From Actinomycetota bacterium (GTDB lineage Bacteria > Actinomycetota > Actinomycetes > Nanopelagicales > Nanopelagicaceae), in NCBI GenBank assembly GCA_010023045.1, contig RGJX01000001.1:1-64000 (forward strand): a DNA stretch of 64,000 bases. Reading direction: 5' to 3'. Positions 8,365 to 16,425 of the stretch are shown here, in pieces. How positions within the stretch are numbered: position 1 is the stretch's first letter; the number at the start of each line of letters is the position of its first letter. Position numbers and translations under genes: made by a program. The notes under the pieces are model-generated. The model made no database searches. It had not been told where the DNA came from and saw only the letters and a list, made by a program, of their open reading frames with translations.

Positions 8365-9354
8365 ATGACAACAGTTACAACTCCTAATGATTTATTGGCT
8401 GCCGTTCCATTTCTAATCGGATACCAACCCAGTGATTCCATAGTTCTCATCTCATTAAAAGATGAGTCGATAAATATGGCAATTCGGATCGACTTTCCGG
8501 AGTCGATAGAGAAGAGAGAAGCAAGCGCGCTCATTGAGAAATTGAGGGGTAGCGATGGCGCGCTTCTTGTCTCTTATATCCCAGATTCATGTCACGACAC
8601 TGAGAGCGTGCTTCTTCCATTAATCGAGGCTCTCGAAGAAGAGGCGATTCCACTTCGCGAATCGATCATCATCGTGGGAAATAGGTGGCGTTCTCTGATG
8701 TGTAACGATCCAGATTGTTGCCCCATCGAAGGCTCGCCACTTCCCGAGCTCTCCGGCTCTAGGGTCGCTGTAGAGGAAATCGCGCAAGGAAAGTTGATGC
8801 CTTTCAAAAACTTAACCGAGATGGCCGGCTCACTTGATCAAGAGTTAGATTCGGTAATCATCGAAATGATCGGGCGAATCCCTCCAATCGATTACGACTG
8901 CGACCCAACTCCGGCACAAAGAGAGGGTGCAAATTCAATACTCGATTTTCTACACGACTTTGAAGTTGATGGAATCTGTAGGGATAAGCGATTGGTTGCG
9001 AAAGTTCTAGTTCGTCTCAAGGATCTCCAAGTTCGCGACTTCGCATTGGGAAGTATGAATGGCGAGAGTGATCTCTACTTCGACGCCTGGAAGTGGTTAC
9101 TGAAGAAGGCACCGGAGGGATTTATTGCTGCCCCCGCTACATTATTTGCAGTTGCGGCATATGAGCGAGGCGATGGCGCTATGGCAAATCTGGCTCTCGC
9201 AAAAGCTGAGGGTGATCAGCCGAACTACTCAATGATCAACTTACTCAAGCAACTCTTTAGAAGCGGAAAGTCACCAACCATCTTTGCTGAGTTAAGAGCC
9301 GAGCTTCACCCCAAGGTTTGTGCCGCTTTATTCTCCGGTAGCATTTCGGCGTGA
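8365..9354 (+). CDS. DUF4192 family protein
   Basis: 329 residues from ATG 8365. The conserved opening of the family, 'DLLAAVPFLIGYQPSDSIV', follows closely. A GTG 21 bases upstream (8344) is possible, but the family usually starts with 'MTT', which matches the ATG. DUF4192 is an actinobacterial family of unknown function; no catalytic motif or membrane segment is evident. Its stop overlaps the alanine dehydrogenase start by four bases (GTGA), so the two are probably co-translated. Confidence 0.8.
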   Translation: MTTVTTPNDLLAAVPFLIGYQPSDSIVLISLKDESINMAIRIDFPESIEKREASALIEKLRGSDGALLVSYIPDSCHDTESVLLPLIEALEEEAIPLRESIIIVGNRWRSLMCNDPDCCPIEGSPLPELSGSRVAVEEIAQGKLMPFKNLTEMAGSLDQELDSVIIEMIGRIPPIDYDCDPTPAQREGANSILDFLHDFEVDGICRDKRLVAKVLVRLKDLQVRDFALGSMNGESDLYFDAWKWLLKKAPEGFIAAPATLFAVAAYERGDGAMANLALAKAEGDQPNYSMINLLKQLFRSGKSPTIFAELRAELHPKVCAALFSGSISA

Positions 9355-10454
9355 ACATTGGCGTTCCCAAAGAGATAAAAAATAATGAATTTCGTGTCGC
9401 TATTACCCCGGCTGGTGTACGAGAGTTTGTAAGCCGCGGCCATACCGTATTTATCGAAAGTGGCGCCGGACTTGGCTCTGCGATAACTGATGAAGACTAT
9501 AAGAAAGTTGGCGCCACAATTCTCGGTGGCGCTGATGAGGTTTGGAGTAAAGCGGAATTAGTTTTAAAAGTTAAAGAACCGATTGCCGCTGAGTACAAGC
9601 GGATGCGAAGTGGCCAAACTCTCTTCACTTATCTCCATCTTGCTGCTTCAAAAGAGTGCACTGATGCGCTAATCAATAGCGGTATAACGGCAATCGCCTA
9701 TGAGACAGTCGAAGTTAATGGCGCGCTACCTTTACTTGCACCGATGAGCGAAGTTGCCGGTCGCATGGCCGCCCAAGTCGGAGCCGCTGCGCTACAACGA
9801 AGTAATGGTGGACGTGGCGTACTCCTTGGTGGAGTCCCAGGAGTTAGACCCGGGCGGGTTCTAGTTCTTGGCGGAGGTATCGCTGGACTTGCTGCTGCAA
9901 CCATCGCTCATGGAATGCGCGCCGATGTCACAGTTGTCGATTTAAACCAGAAACGCCTTGGCGAGATTGACCAGATCTTTGGCGGTACCGTCAAGACGCT
10001 GATGTCTAGCGCTCATGTAATCGAGGAGGAGGCGCTTCAAGCTGATTTAGTTATTGGCGCAGTCCTGATTCACGGAGCCAAAGCTCCAAAGTTGATTAAG
10101 AATGAATTGGTAAAACGGATGAAAGCTGGCTCGGTTCTAGTAGATATCGCGATCGATCAGGGCGGGTGCTTTGAAGATTCTCGTCCCACCACCCATGCCG
10201 AACCCACGTTTAATGTTCACGATTCCATTTTCTACTGCGTAGCCAATATGCCGGGAGCGGTCCCATTTACATCTACCTATGCGCTTTCCAATGCCACCTT
10301 GAAATATGCCATCGCCCTTGCCGATCTTGGTTGGCGGGAGGCGCTACGACAAGATTCAGGTTTAGCCCTCGGATTAAATGTCCATGAAGGAAAGATTTAT
10401 TATCAAGCCGTCGCCGAGTCGCATGGCCTTTCGAGTCATAAGTGGACTTTTTGA
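9351..10454 (+). CDS. ald: Alanine dehydrogenase
   Basis: 367 residues starting at GTG 9351. The N-terminus 'IGVPKEIKNNEFRVAITPAG' and the NAD-binding glycine-rich loop 'LGGGIAGLAAATIAHGM' (near residue 174) identify the AlaDH/PNT family. 'HLAASKE' and 'KVKEP' carry the expected substrate-binding His and Lys. It converts L-alanine plus NAD+ to pyruvate, ammonium and NADH, and so can feed alanine carbon into central metabolism or assimilate ammonium. The length equals that of characterised alanine dehydrogenases and rules out the longer transhydrogenase alpha subunit. Confidence 0.95.
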   Translation: MNIGVPKEIKNNEFRVAITPAGVREFVSRGHTVFIESGAGLGSAITDEDYKKVGATILGGADEVWSKAELVLKVKEPIAAEYKRMRSGQTLFTYLHLAASKECTDALINSGITAIAYETVEVNGALPLLAPMSEVAGRMAAQVGAAALQRSNGGRGVLLGGVPGVRPGRVLVLGGGIAGLAAATIAHGMRADVTVVDLNQKRLGEIDQIFGGTVKTLMSSAHVIEEEALQADLVIGAVLIHGAKAPKLIKNELVKRMKAGSVLVDIAIDQGGCFEDSRPTTHAEPTFNVHDSIFYCVANMPGAVPFTSTYALSNATLKYAIALADLGWREALRQDSGLALGLNVHEGKIYYQAVAESHGLSSHKWTF

Positions 10455-10478
10455 TTCTCATTTCCTAGAGTCCGCCTA

Positions 10479-10587
10479 GGTCACGAGTTCCAGCTTCAAG
10501 CCCCGGCTAACTGGACGGCAACCCTCCACCGCGGTGGGGTGCTCCGGGTGAGGACCAGGTCGAGAATTTCGACAAGCGCGGGTCTGC
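10479..10587 (+). ncRNA. SAM-IV riboswitch
   Basis: The stretch from GGTCACGAG (10479) to GCGCGGGTC (10576-10584) follows the SAM-IV pattern: a first arm with CAAGCCCCGGCT, the core ACGGCAACCCTCC, the GCGGTGGGGTGC segment, the closing GGGTGAGGACC, and a final pseudoknot arm GACAAGCGCGGGTC. SAM-IV aptamers occur in Actinobacteria and switch off downstream genes when S-adenosylmethionine is high. It lies directly in front of an amino-acid ABC transporter operon, so the cargo is probably methionine or a related sulfur compound. Recognition is by motif recall; the fold was not computed. Confidence 0.88.
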
Positions 10588-10593
10588 AAGAAA

Positions 10594-11385
10594 TTGTCAG
10601 ATGAGGGTGGATCAGCTAGTGGCGACACAACAACATGCTCACCAGATTCACTGCAAACAGTTGAAGCTGGCGTACTAACAATCGCAACCGGCGAACCCGC
10701 TTACTATCCATGGGTAATCGATGATGCCCCTGAAAGTGGCGAGGGTTTTGAGGCCGCAGTCGCATACGCTGTCGCAGCGCAACTTGGCTATGACCAAGCT
10801 GCCGTTAAATGGGTTCGCACTACCTTCGATGCCGCGATTGCTCCAGGACCAAAGACCTTCGACTTCAACCTCCAGCAATACTCGATTACTGATGAGCGTA
10901 AGCAAGTTGTTGATTTCTCATCCCCTTACTACAAGTCAAACCAGGCGATCGTCTCATTCAAGGGAAGCAAGATTGAGGGCGTAACAACCCTTCAGGGTTT
11001 GAAAGATGCTGGCGCGAAACTAGGGGCGGCGGTCTCTACAACATCACTTGATGTAATCGAGACAAACCTTGGCCTTAAGGCTTCGGTATTCAACGATAAC
11101 GCTGCTGCCGTTACTGCGCTTAAGAACAAGCAAATCGATGGTCTTGTAGTCGATCTTCCAACCGCTTTCTATCTCTCTGCAGTTGAGGTTCCAAATGGAA
11201 TCATCGTCGGCCAGATTGATGGCAGCGACGCTGGTGACCAAGGATTTGGATTACTACTATCGAAGGACAATCCGATTACATCCTGCGTCTCACAAGCCGT
11301 AGATGCAATTCGCGATAACGGAACCCTGGCTTCGATCACAGCCCAATGGCTCGCTGATTCAGCAGGTGCTCCGGTACTCAATTAA
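10594..11385 (+). CDS. Amino-acid ABC transporter binding protein, N-terminus missing
   Basis: About 263 residues of a type 3 solute-binding protein ('TGEPAYYPWVIDD', 'FDFNLQQYSITDERKQVVDFSSPYYKSNQAIV', 'VVDLPTAFYLSA'; fragments of the family's usual blocks). The mature domain is complete to the stop, but no signal peptide exists. The only start is a TTG at 10594, without a ribosome site, ten bases after the riboswitch core. The first residues ('SDEGGSASGD') look like the part just after a lipobox cysteine. A segment carrying the start, signal peptide and lipobox therefore seems lost. As written the protein could not be exported. It begins the riboswitch-controlled operon with a permease and an ATPase. 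Confidence 0.75.
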   Translation: MSDEGGSASGDTTTCSPDSLQTVEAGVLTIATGEPAYYPWVIDDAPESGEGFEAAVAYAVAAQLGYDQAAVKWVRTTFDAAIAPGPKTFDFNLQQYSITDERKQVVDFSSPYYKSNQAIVSFKGSKIEGVTTLQGLKDAGAKLGAAVSTTSLDVIETNLGLKASVFNDNAAAVTALKNKQIDGLVVDLPTAFYLSAVEVPNGIIVGQIDGSDAGDQGFGLLLSKDNPITSCVSQAVDAIRDNGTLASITAQWLADSAGAPVLN

Positions 11386-11413
11386 TTACATTTAATGTTT
11401 AATTGAGAAATTA

Positions 11414-12252
11414 ATGTCTGATAATCGGGGGCGCGGGGCTGGCAATAACGCTGGTGCCGCGCCTTACGATTTTGGAGGGACTTGGAAACCAAGTGAGATT
11501 GAGAGCGCTCGAAGGATCGCCCGGAAAAAGCGAAACCGCAAGAACGCACTCATAGCAGCACTTTATTCTTCAAGTGGGCTTATGGCTTTGAGGTTCTCCC
11601 AAAGATACTTCTCGGTTTTGGTACAAACGCCACATTAACTCTGATTGCCGGTACATCAGTGGCACTTCTAGGCCTACTAATCGCTCTAATTAGAACTTCA
11701 AGATCTCCTGCACTAACGCCATTTAGATTTTTAGCAACAATTTATGTAGATGTTTTCCGTGGCATTCCGATGCTCTTGGTCATCTTGTTAGTTGGTTTTG
11801 GCATTCCCGCCTTACAACTCAAGGGTGTGACAAATAATGTGCTAATTCTTGGCACTATTGCTGTGATAATCACTTATTCGGCATATGTAGCTGAAGTGAT
11901 CAGAAGTGGAATTCTTACGGTTCACCCAAGCCAGCGAGCCGCCGCACGCTCACTGGGGCTCAGTCATATCCAAACTCTCCGCCATGTAGTTCTTCCGCAG
12001 GCTTTAAAACGAGTAACGCCACCGTTATTGAATGATCTCGTCGCACTCATTAAAGACACCGGGTTGATTTCAATTCTTGGAGTTACCGATGCCATAAGAG
12101 CAGCCCAGATTCAAACTTCTAAGAGTTTTAACTATACGCCTTATGTTATGGCGGCCCTTGTATTTCTTGCTGTCACTATTCCGTTGACCCGGATGACAGA
12201 TCGAATGCTTCGCAACTCACTCGAACGCCAGAATGCGCAAGGCCAGGCATGA
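11414..12252 (+). pseudogene. Amino-acid ABC transporter permease, frameshifted
   Basis: The 5' part (11414 to ~11560) encodes a hydrophilic cytoplasmic start ('MSDNRGRGAGNNAG' ... 'RKKRNRKNALIAAL') in one frame. The rest continues in another frame from about 11565 ('FFKWAYGFEVLPKILLGF' onward), with four or five membrane spans and the permease EAA signature region ('AARSLGLSHIQTLRHVVLPQ'). The segment that should join them, normally the first membrane helix, is absent, and no start codon serves the second frame before GTG 11659. A deletion of roughly 60-100 bases with loss of frame explains this. The family is the His/Glu/Gln permease type. The stop overlaps the ATPase start by four bases. 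Confidence 0.8.
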
Positions 12253-12998
12253 GTACTCCTGTATTGAGAGTTGAAAAACTTCGCAAGAGTTTTGGCAAGG
12301 AAATTGTCCTTCAAGACATCACATTCTCGGTTCCAGAGCACACCGCAACTGTCTTTATCGGCGCATCTGGTAGTGGTAAATCAACACTGCTGCGGTGCAT
12401 CAATCTTCTTGAGCAAGTCGATGATGGCGTGATAAGACTCGATGGTTCAGATATATCGGCGGCTAATGTGAATCCTGATGAAGTGCGAAAGAAACTCGGT
12501 ATGGTCTTTCAGGCTTTCAATCTTTTTCCTCACATGACCGTCTTGGAGAACATAATCCTTGCGCCGACCAAAGTTCAAGGAATTGGCGAAGAAGAGGCAG
12601 TAGCTGAGGCTTTCAAGTTGCTCGAGCGCTTTGGCTTAAAGGATAAAGCTGATCAATATCCAGATCGGCTAAGTGGTGGCCAACAACAGCGAGTTGCAAT
12701 CATCCGCTCTCTCGCTCGCCATCCACGATTGTTGCTTCTCGACGAGATTACTAGCGCGCTAGACCCAGTTCTGGTTAATGAGGTACTAAGCACGGTGCGG
12801 GAGCTAAAAGGCGAGGGCATGACCATGGTCCTTGCCACCCATGAGATGGGCTTTGCCAAACAGGTCGCCAATGAGGTCTGCTTCCTTCACCACGGAAAAA
12901 TCTTGGAGTGGGGCCCACCTGAGGAGCTTCTAGAATCTCCAAAATTGTCAGAGACGAGGGAATTCATTCGAAGAGTGCATGAGGCGGGGCGTCTTTAG
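12249..12998 (+). CDS. Amino-acid ABC transporter ATP-binding protein
   Basis: 249 residues with all ABC landmarks: Walker A 'GASGSGKST' near 38-46, Q-loop 'MVFQAFNLFPHMT', signature 'LSGGQQQR', Walker B 'LLLLDEIT' and the switch His in 'ATHEMGF'. It is of the GlnQ/HisP class that powers polar amino-acid uptake. Start ATG overlaps the permease stop (ATGA). It is intact, in contrast with the two genes before it. As part of the SAM-IV operon, it probably serves methionine or another sulfur amino acid rather than glutamine. Confidence 0.93.
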   Translation: MSTPVLRVEKLRKSFGKEIVLQDITFSVPEHTATVFIGASGSGKSTLLRCINLLEQVDDGVIRLDGSDISAANVNPDEVRKKLGMVFQAFNLFPHMTVLENIILAPTKVQGIGEEEAVAEAFKLLERFGLKDKADQYPDRLSGGQQQRVAIIRSLARHPRLLLLDEITSALDPVLVNEVLSTVRELKGEGMTMVLATHEMGFAKQVANEVCFLHHGKILEWGPPEELLESPKLSETREFIRRVHEAGRL

Positions 12999-13105
12999 CC
13001 TAAAAAGTGCGTTTCGGCCTGTGGACAATTTATAATATAGCCATAGCCATCTCCCCAAATGGCAAGTCTCTAGTAAATCGCTAGAACAAAAGCAAAGGAC
13101 TATTT

Positions 13106-14542
13106 GTGCCTGTATCTCGTGCGCCCAAAAAAGCCCCAAAGAAGTCGGCTGTGAAGAAGAGCGCGAAAAAAGATGCAGGGAAAAAAGAGAAGAAGAAAGC
13201 TGGTCCAAGACTCTTTCCAACCAAAGCAGAGCTAGAAGCGATGAAACTCGCTCGCGAAGCTGGCGCAAAAGATAAGAGTGGAAAAGATAAGAAGGCCGGT
13301 CCTCGTCTCTTCCCAACTAAAGCAGAGCTAGAAGCAATGAAAGCTGCGGCATCTGGCACAAAACCAGTCACGGCTACTTCAACAGCACAAGCCACTGGAA
13401 AACCAGGTCCAAAGAAAACTGTAAAGATTGATGGCGAAGAAGTTGAGTTAGAAGAAGTTGAACTTGAAGATCTCGAGAAGTTAGTTGCAGAAACTCCTGA
13501 AGAGGGAGGCGAAGGACAATCTGACCTTCGAGTTGTAAACCTAGCTGAAGAGGCAAAGCAAGAAGAGGGCGAATTCACTCTTAAAGATTCAGAAGAAGAT
13601 GATGCGCCACCACAAACTGTTTTGACTGCTGGCGCAACTGCAGACCCAGTAAAAGATTATTTGAAGCAAATCGGCCGCGTCGCGCTCCTTAATGCCGAAC
13701 TTGAAGTAGAGCTTGCGATGCGAATTGAAGCCGGTTTATTTGCGGAAGAGAAACTTAATTCTGGTGAGAAGTTAGATAGATCAGCAAAGCGTGAACTCGA
13801 GTGGATCGCCCATGATGGACGTCGCGCTAAGAATCATCTACTTGAAGCGAACTTGCGCCTCGTTGTATCTCTGGCAAAGCGCTATACCGGCCGCGGAATG
13901 CTCTTCCTAGATCTGATCCAAGAAGGAAACCTTGGTCTTATCCGCGCCGTTGAAAAGTTTGATTACACAAAGGGTTATAAGTTCTCTACATACGCGACTT
14001 GGTGGATCCGCCAAGCGATCACTCGTGCGATGGCGGATCAAGCTAGAACTATCCGAATTCCGGTTCATATGGTTGAAGTCATCAACAAACTGGCCCGTGT
14101 CCAACGCCAGATGCTCCAAGATCTCGGCCGTGAACCAACCCCTGAGGAATTAGCAAAAGAACTAGATATGACGCCGGAAAAGGTTGTCGAAGTTCAAAAG
14201 TATGGCCGCGAACCAATTTCGCTACACACCCCGCTTGGCGAGGAGGGCGATTCAGAGTTCGGCGATCTAATCGAGGACTCCGAAGCGATTGTCCCTGCCG
14301 ACGCAGTCTCTTTCACTCTTCTACAAGAGCAACTCCACTCAGTCCTCGACACTCTTTCTGAGCGCGAAGCCGGCGTCGTGGCGATGCGTTTTGGTCTAAC
14401 TGATGGCCAACCAAAGACTCTCGATGAGATCGGCAAGGTCTACGGCGTTACCCGTGAACGTATCCGCCAGATTGAATCAAAGACTATGTCGAAGCTGCGC
14501 CACCCATCTCGTTCACAAGTCCTCCGCGACTACCTCGACTAG
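13106..14542 (+). CDS. rpoD: Primary RNA polymerase sigma factor (HrdB-like)
   Basis: 478 residues from GTG 13106, with an AAAGGA ribosome site seven bases upstream. Residues ~1-175 are a long, charged, Lys/Ala then Glu-rich extension without the usual region 1.1. It contains a 16-residue sequence twice (see the repeat). Regions 1.2 to 4.2 follow: '[19 protein letters not shown]', the region 2 block '[20 protein letters not shown]' / '[14 protein letters not shown]', region 3, and the region 4 helix-turn-helix '[20 protein letters not shown]'. It directs polymerase to housekeeping promoters. A TATAAT-like element (13031-13036) lies upstream. The next gene downstream is the CDGSH protein, nine bases away. 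Confidence 0.95.
   Translation: MPVSRAPKKAPKKSAVKKSAKKDAGKKEKKKAGPRLFPTKAELEAMKLAREAGAKDKSGKDKKAGPRLFPTKAELEAMKAAASGTKPVTATSTAQATGKPGPKKTVKIDGEEVELEEVELEDLEKLVAETPEEGGEGQSDLRVVNLAEEAKQEEGEFTLKDSEEDDAPPQTVLTAGATADPVKDYLKQIGRVALLNAELEVELAMRIEAGLFAEEKLNSGEKLDRSAKRELEWIAHDGRRAKNHLLEANLRLVVSLAKRYTGRGMLFLDLIQEGNLGLIRAVEKFDYTKGYKFSTYATWWIRQAITRAMADQARTIRIPVHMVEVINKLARVQRQMLQDLGREPTPEELAKELDMTPEKVVEVQKYGREPISLHTPLGEEGDSEFGDLIEDSEAIVPADAVSFTLLQEQLHSVLDTLSEREAGVVAMRFGLTDGQPKTLDEIGKVYGVTRERIRQIESKTMSKLRHPSRSQVLRDYLD
13199..13342 (+). repeat. Duplicated 48-bp segment inside the sigma factor gene
   Basis: Bases 13199-13246 and 13295-13342 both encode the 16 residues from 'AGPRLFPTK' to 'AELEAMK'. The protein copies are identical, while the DNA differs at several third positions, so the amino-acid sequence is conserved by selection or by an old duplication. 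The copies are 96 bases apart and separated by a Lys/Asp/Gly linker. Confidence 0.9.
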
Positions 14543-14551
14543 GAGATAAAA

Positions 14552-14740
14552 ATGTCAGATCGTCCAAAGATTTTTGTGAAGCCAAATGGTTCTATCCGAG
14601 TTACGGGCGAAGTGGATTTTGTAGACGCCGATGGAAAAGTCATCGAAACCAAAGAGAACTTCTCACTTTGCCGCTGTGGCCAATCCAAAGAGAAGCCATT
14701 CTGTGATGGATCGCATCGTGACGCCGGTTTCCAGGGCTAG
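14552..14740 (+). CDS. CDGSH iron-sulfur domain protein
   Basis: 62 residues, with a GGAG ribosome site and ATG at 14552. The cluster motif is complete: Cys40, Cys42, Cys51 and His55 in 'CRCGQSKEKPFCDGSH', the 3Cys-1His ligand set of a 2Fe-2S cluster. Such small proteins transfer electrons or clusters; here a partner is suggested by the flavoprotein gene that begins inside its 3' end. It sits nine bases after the sigma factor gene and may share its transcript. Confidence 0.93.
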   Translation: MSDRPKIFVKPNGSIRVTGEVDFVDADGKVIETKENFSLCRCGQSKEKPFCDGSHRDAGFQG

Positions 14741-16043
14741 CAATTCGCTTTGGTCTTCTTCTCGAACTTCTTCAAGTAAGAAAACTCCACAAGATACCTA
14801 TGACGTCGCAATTATCGGCGGTGGATTTAGTGGGCTATGGAGCGCTTATCATCTCAACAAATTAGATCCATCTTTAAAGATAGCGATATTTGAAGCAGAA
14901 GTTCTTGGCTTTGGTGCAAGCGGCCGTAATGGTGGCTGGGCATCGAGTGAATATCCCGTCTACAAAGAAACGCTTAAGAAGCGAATCGGAAGTGCTCGCA
15001 CAGCTCAACTATTTGAGGCACTTGATGGCTCGATCAATGAGATAGGAGTCTTTTCAAGTAATCAAAAAGAGGTGGGTTTCGTTAAGTCTGGAAGTCTCTA
15101 CTTTGCCCGAAACAAAGCGCAATTAGAGAGATTGAAAGCAAAAGTTGATGGCTCAAGTTATTTTTTGGGTGCGAATGAAGTAAAAGAGAAGTTAAAAGTC
15201 GAAGGTGTTCTTGGAGGAGTATTCAATCCAATCTGCGCAACCATTAATCCATTTAGCCTTCTTAATTCTCTAGCTTCCCACCTTGAGAGAGTTGGAGTAT
15301 CGATCTTTGAAGGCTCTTGGGCGAGCCCCACGCACGGGGGAGCGCTCGTAAATAGCTCCTTTATAGCGGCGCCGGTTGTAGTTCAGGCCACCGAAGCTTT
15401 TGGCTCTCCTGGGCGAGAGTTCATACCGCTTTATTCGCTCATGGTTGCAACAGAACCACTCAGTGACTCAATTTGGAATGAGATTGGAAATCCCGAGCGT
15501 TTCACATTCGCCGAAAACTCCCATATGGTCAATTACGCCCAGCGCACCACGGATAATCGAATTGCAATTGGAGGTAGAGGCGCTACTTATCCATTTGGCT
15601 CTAAGTTAAAAACCTCAAAGGAGTCAACGGCTAAAGTTCACGAGACGATTCGTGCGCTCTTGAAGTCTTGGTTTCCGGTCTTACGAGACGTTAATTTCAC
15701 ACATTCATGGGGTGGAGCAGTTGCGGTAACTCGCAATTGGGAGCCATATGTTCAATGGAACCCCAAAGAAGGATTTGGAAGATTAGGTGGATACGCCGGT
15801 GATGGCGTAACAATGAGTCATTTATCGGCAAAAGTTTTGGCGCATGAGATTCTTGATAAAGATAGCGAGTTACGAAAACTTCATTTTGTTAATTCAAGAA
15901 TTCGAAAATGGGAACCCGAACCCATTCGATATCTCGGGGTAAATGCGCTCGTAAAGTTAAGTGGGATTGCCGATAAGGAAGAGAGACTTACTGGGAGAGC
16001 TAGTCTTCTAAATAGAGTTATCGAGCCGCTGATTCTTCGGTGA
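14718..16043 (+). CDS. FAD-dependent oxidoreductase (DAO / PuuB-like)
   Basis: About 441 residues from GTG 14718 (ATG 14706 is the alternative). Both starts lie inside the CDGSH gene in another frame, so the genes overlap by 20-35 bases. The FAD-binding 'VAIIGGGFSGLWSAYHL' and 'GFGASGRNGGWASSE' show the D-amino-acid oxidase fold, closest to amine-type oxidases such as gamma-glutamylputrescine oxidase. The C-terminal 'GGYAGDGVTMSHLS' closes the flavin site. Substrate is unknown, perhaps a polyamine derivative or secondary amine. The gene converges on the small DUF7455 gene, overlapping it by 26 bases. Confidence 0.85.
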   Translation: MTPVSRASNSLWSSSRTSSSKKTPQDTYDVAIIGGGFSGLWSAYHLNKLDPSLKIAIFEAEVLGFGASGRNGGWASSEYPVYKETLKKRIGSARTAQLFEALDGSINEIGVFSSNQKEVGFVKSGSLYFARNKAQLERLKAKVDGSSYFLGANEVKEKLKVEGVLGGVFNPICATINPFSLLNSLASHLERVGVSIFEGSWASPTHGGALVNSSFIAAPVVVQATEAFGSPGREFIPLYSLMVATEPLSDSIWNEIGNPERFTFAENSHMVNYAQRTTDNRIAIGGRGATYPFGSKLKTSKESTAKVHETIRALLKSWFPVLRDVNFTHSWGGAVAVTRNWEPYVQWNPKEGFGRLGGYAGDGVTMSHLSAKVLAHEILDKDSELRKLHFVNSRIRKWEPEPIRYLGVNALVKLSGIADKEERLTGRASLLNRVIEPLILR

Positions 16044-16236
16044 TTCGATCAGTCTCATCTTGAATTCGAGAAGCGACGTTCGCAAGTCCCTCTTGATATT
16101 TCTTAGCGTGATGACCACAGAAAAGTAGTTCGAATCCATTTGCCATTACAGCGCGCACATAAGCTTGGGCGCCGCAACGATCGCAACGATCAAGCGCGTT
16201 AAGCGGTGTGGACTCAAGTACTACATTCTCAGTCAT
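16018..16236 (-). CDS. DUF7455 small zinc-ribbon-like protein
   Basis: 72 residues with 'DRCDRCGAQAYVRAV' and 'LLFCGHHAKKY', i.e. two CxxC/CxHH pairs likely to hold zinc. A strong GGAGAGG ribosome site precedes ATG 16236. This small family is conserved in Actinobacteria, commonly near the primary sigma factor and topoisomerase genes, as here. No function is established from the sequence. It is transcribed away from parE. Confidence 0.8.
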   Translation of the reverse strand: MTENVVLESTPLNALDRCDRCGAQAYVRAVMANGFELLFCGHHAKKYQEGLANVASRIQDETDRITEESAAR

Positions 16237-16425
16237 TTGCCTGCCTCTCCGTAACTTCAGTAACTGCGTAGGGGAACATCAAACCATCTCTGGTTTATTC
16301 CCCGCAGGCTGAAATTGATTTTTCTTTGCCTCGGGAGTGTCTTTTCCCGCCATTATCGACAAATTCACAGCGATTTCGGCGCGTAATCCCGATATGTGGA
16401 ATGGCGCTGGATACCCTTCGCCGTC

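Noticed and set aside
16237-16425. Small hairpin (ACCATCTCTGGT) and possible RNA in the gap before parE
   Set aside because: The stem is only five bases and no conserved RNA motif was recognised; the gap is probably the divergent promoter region.
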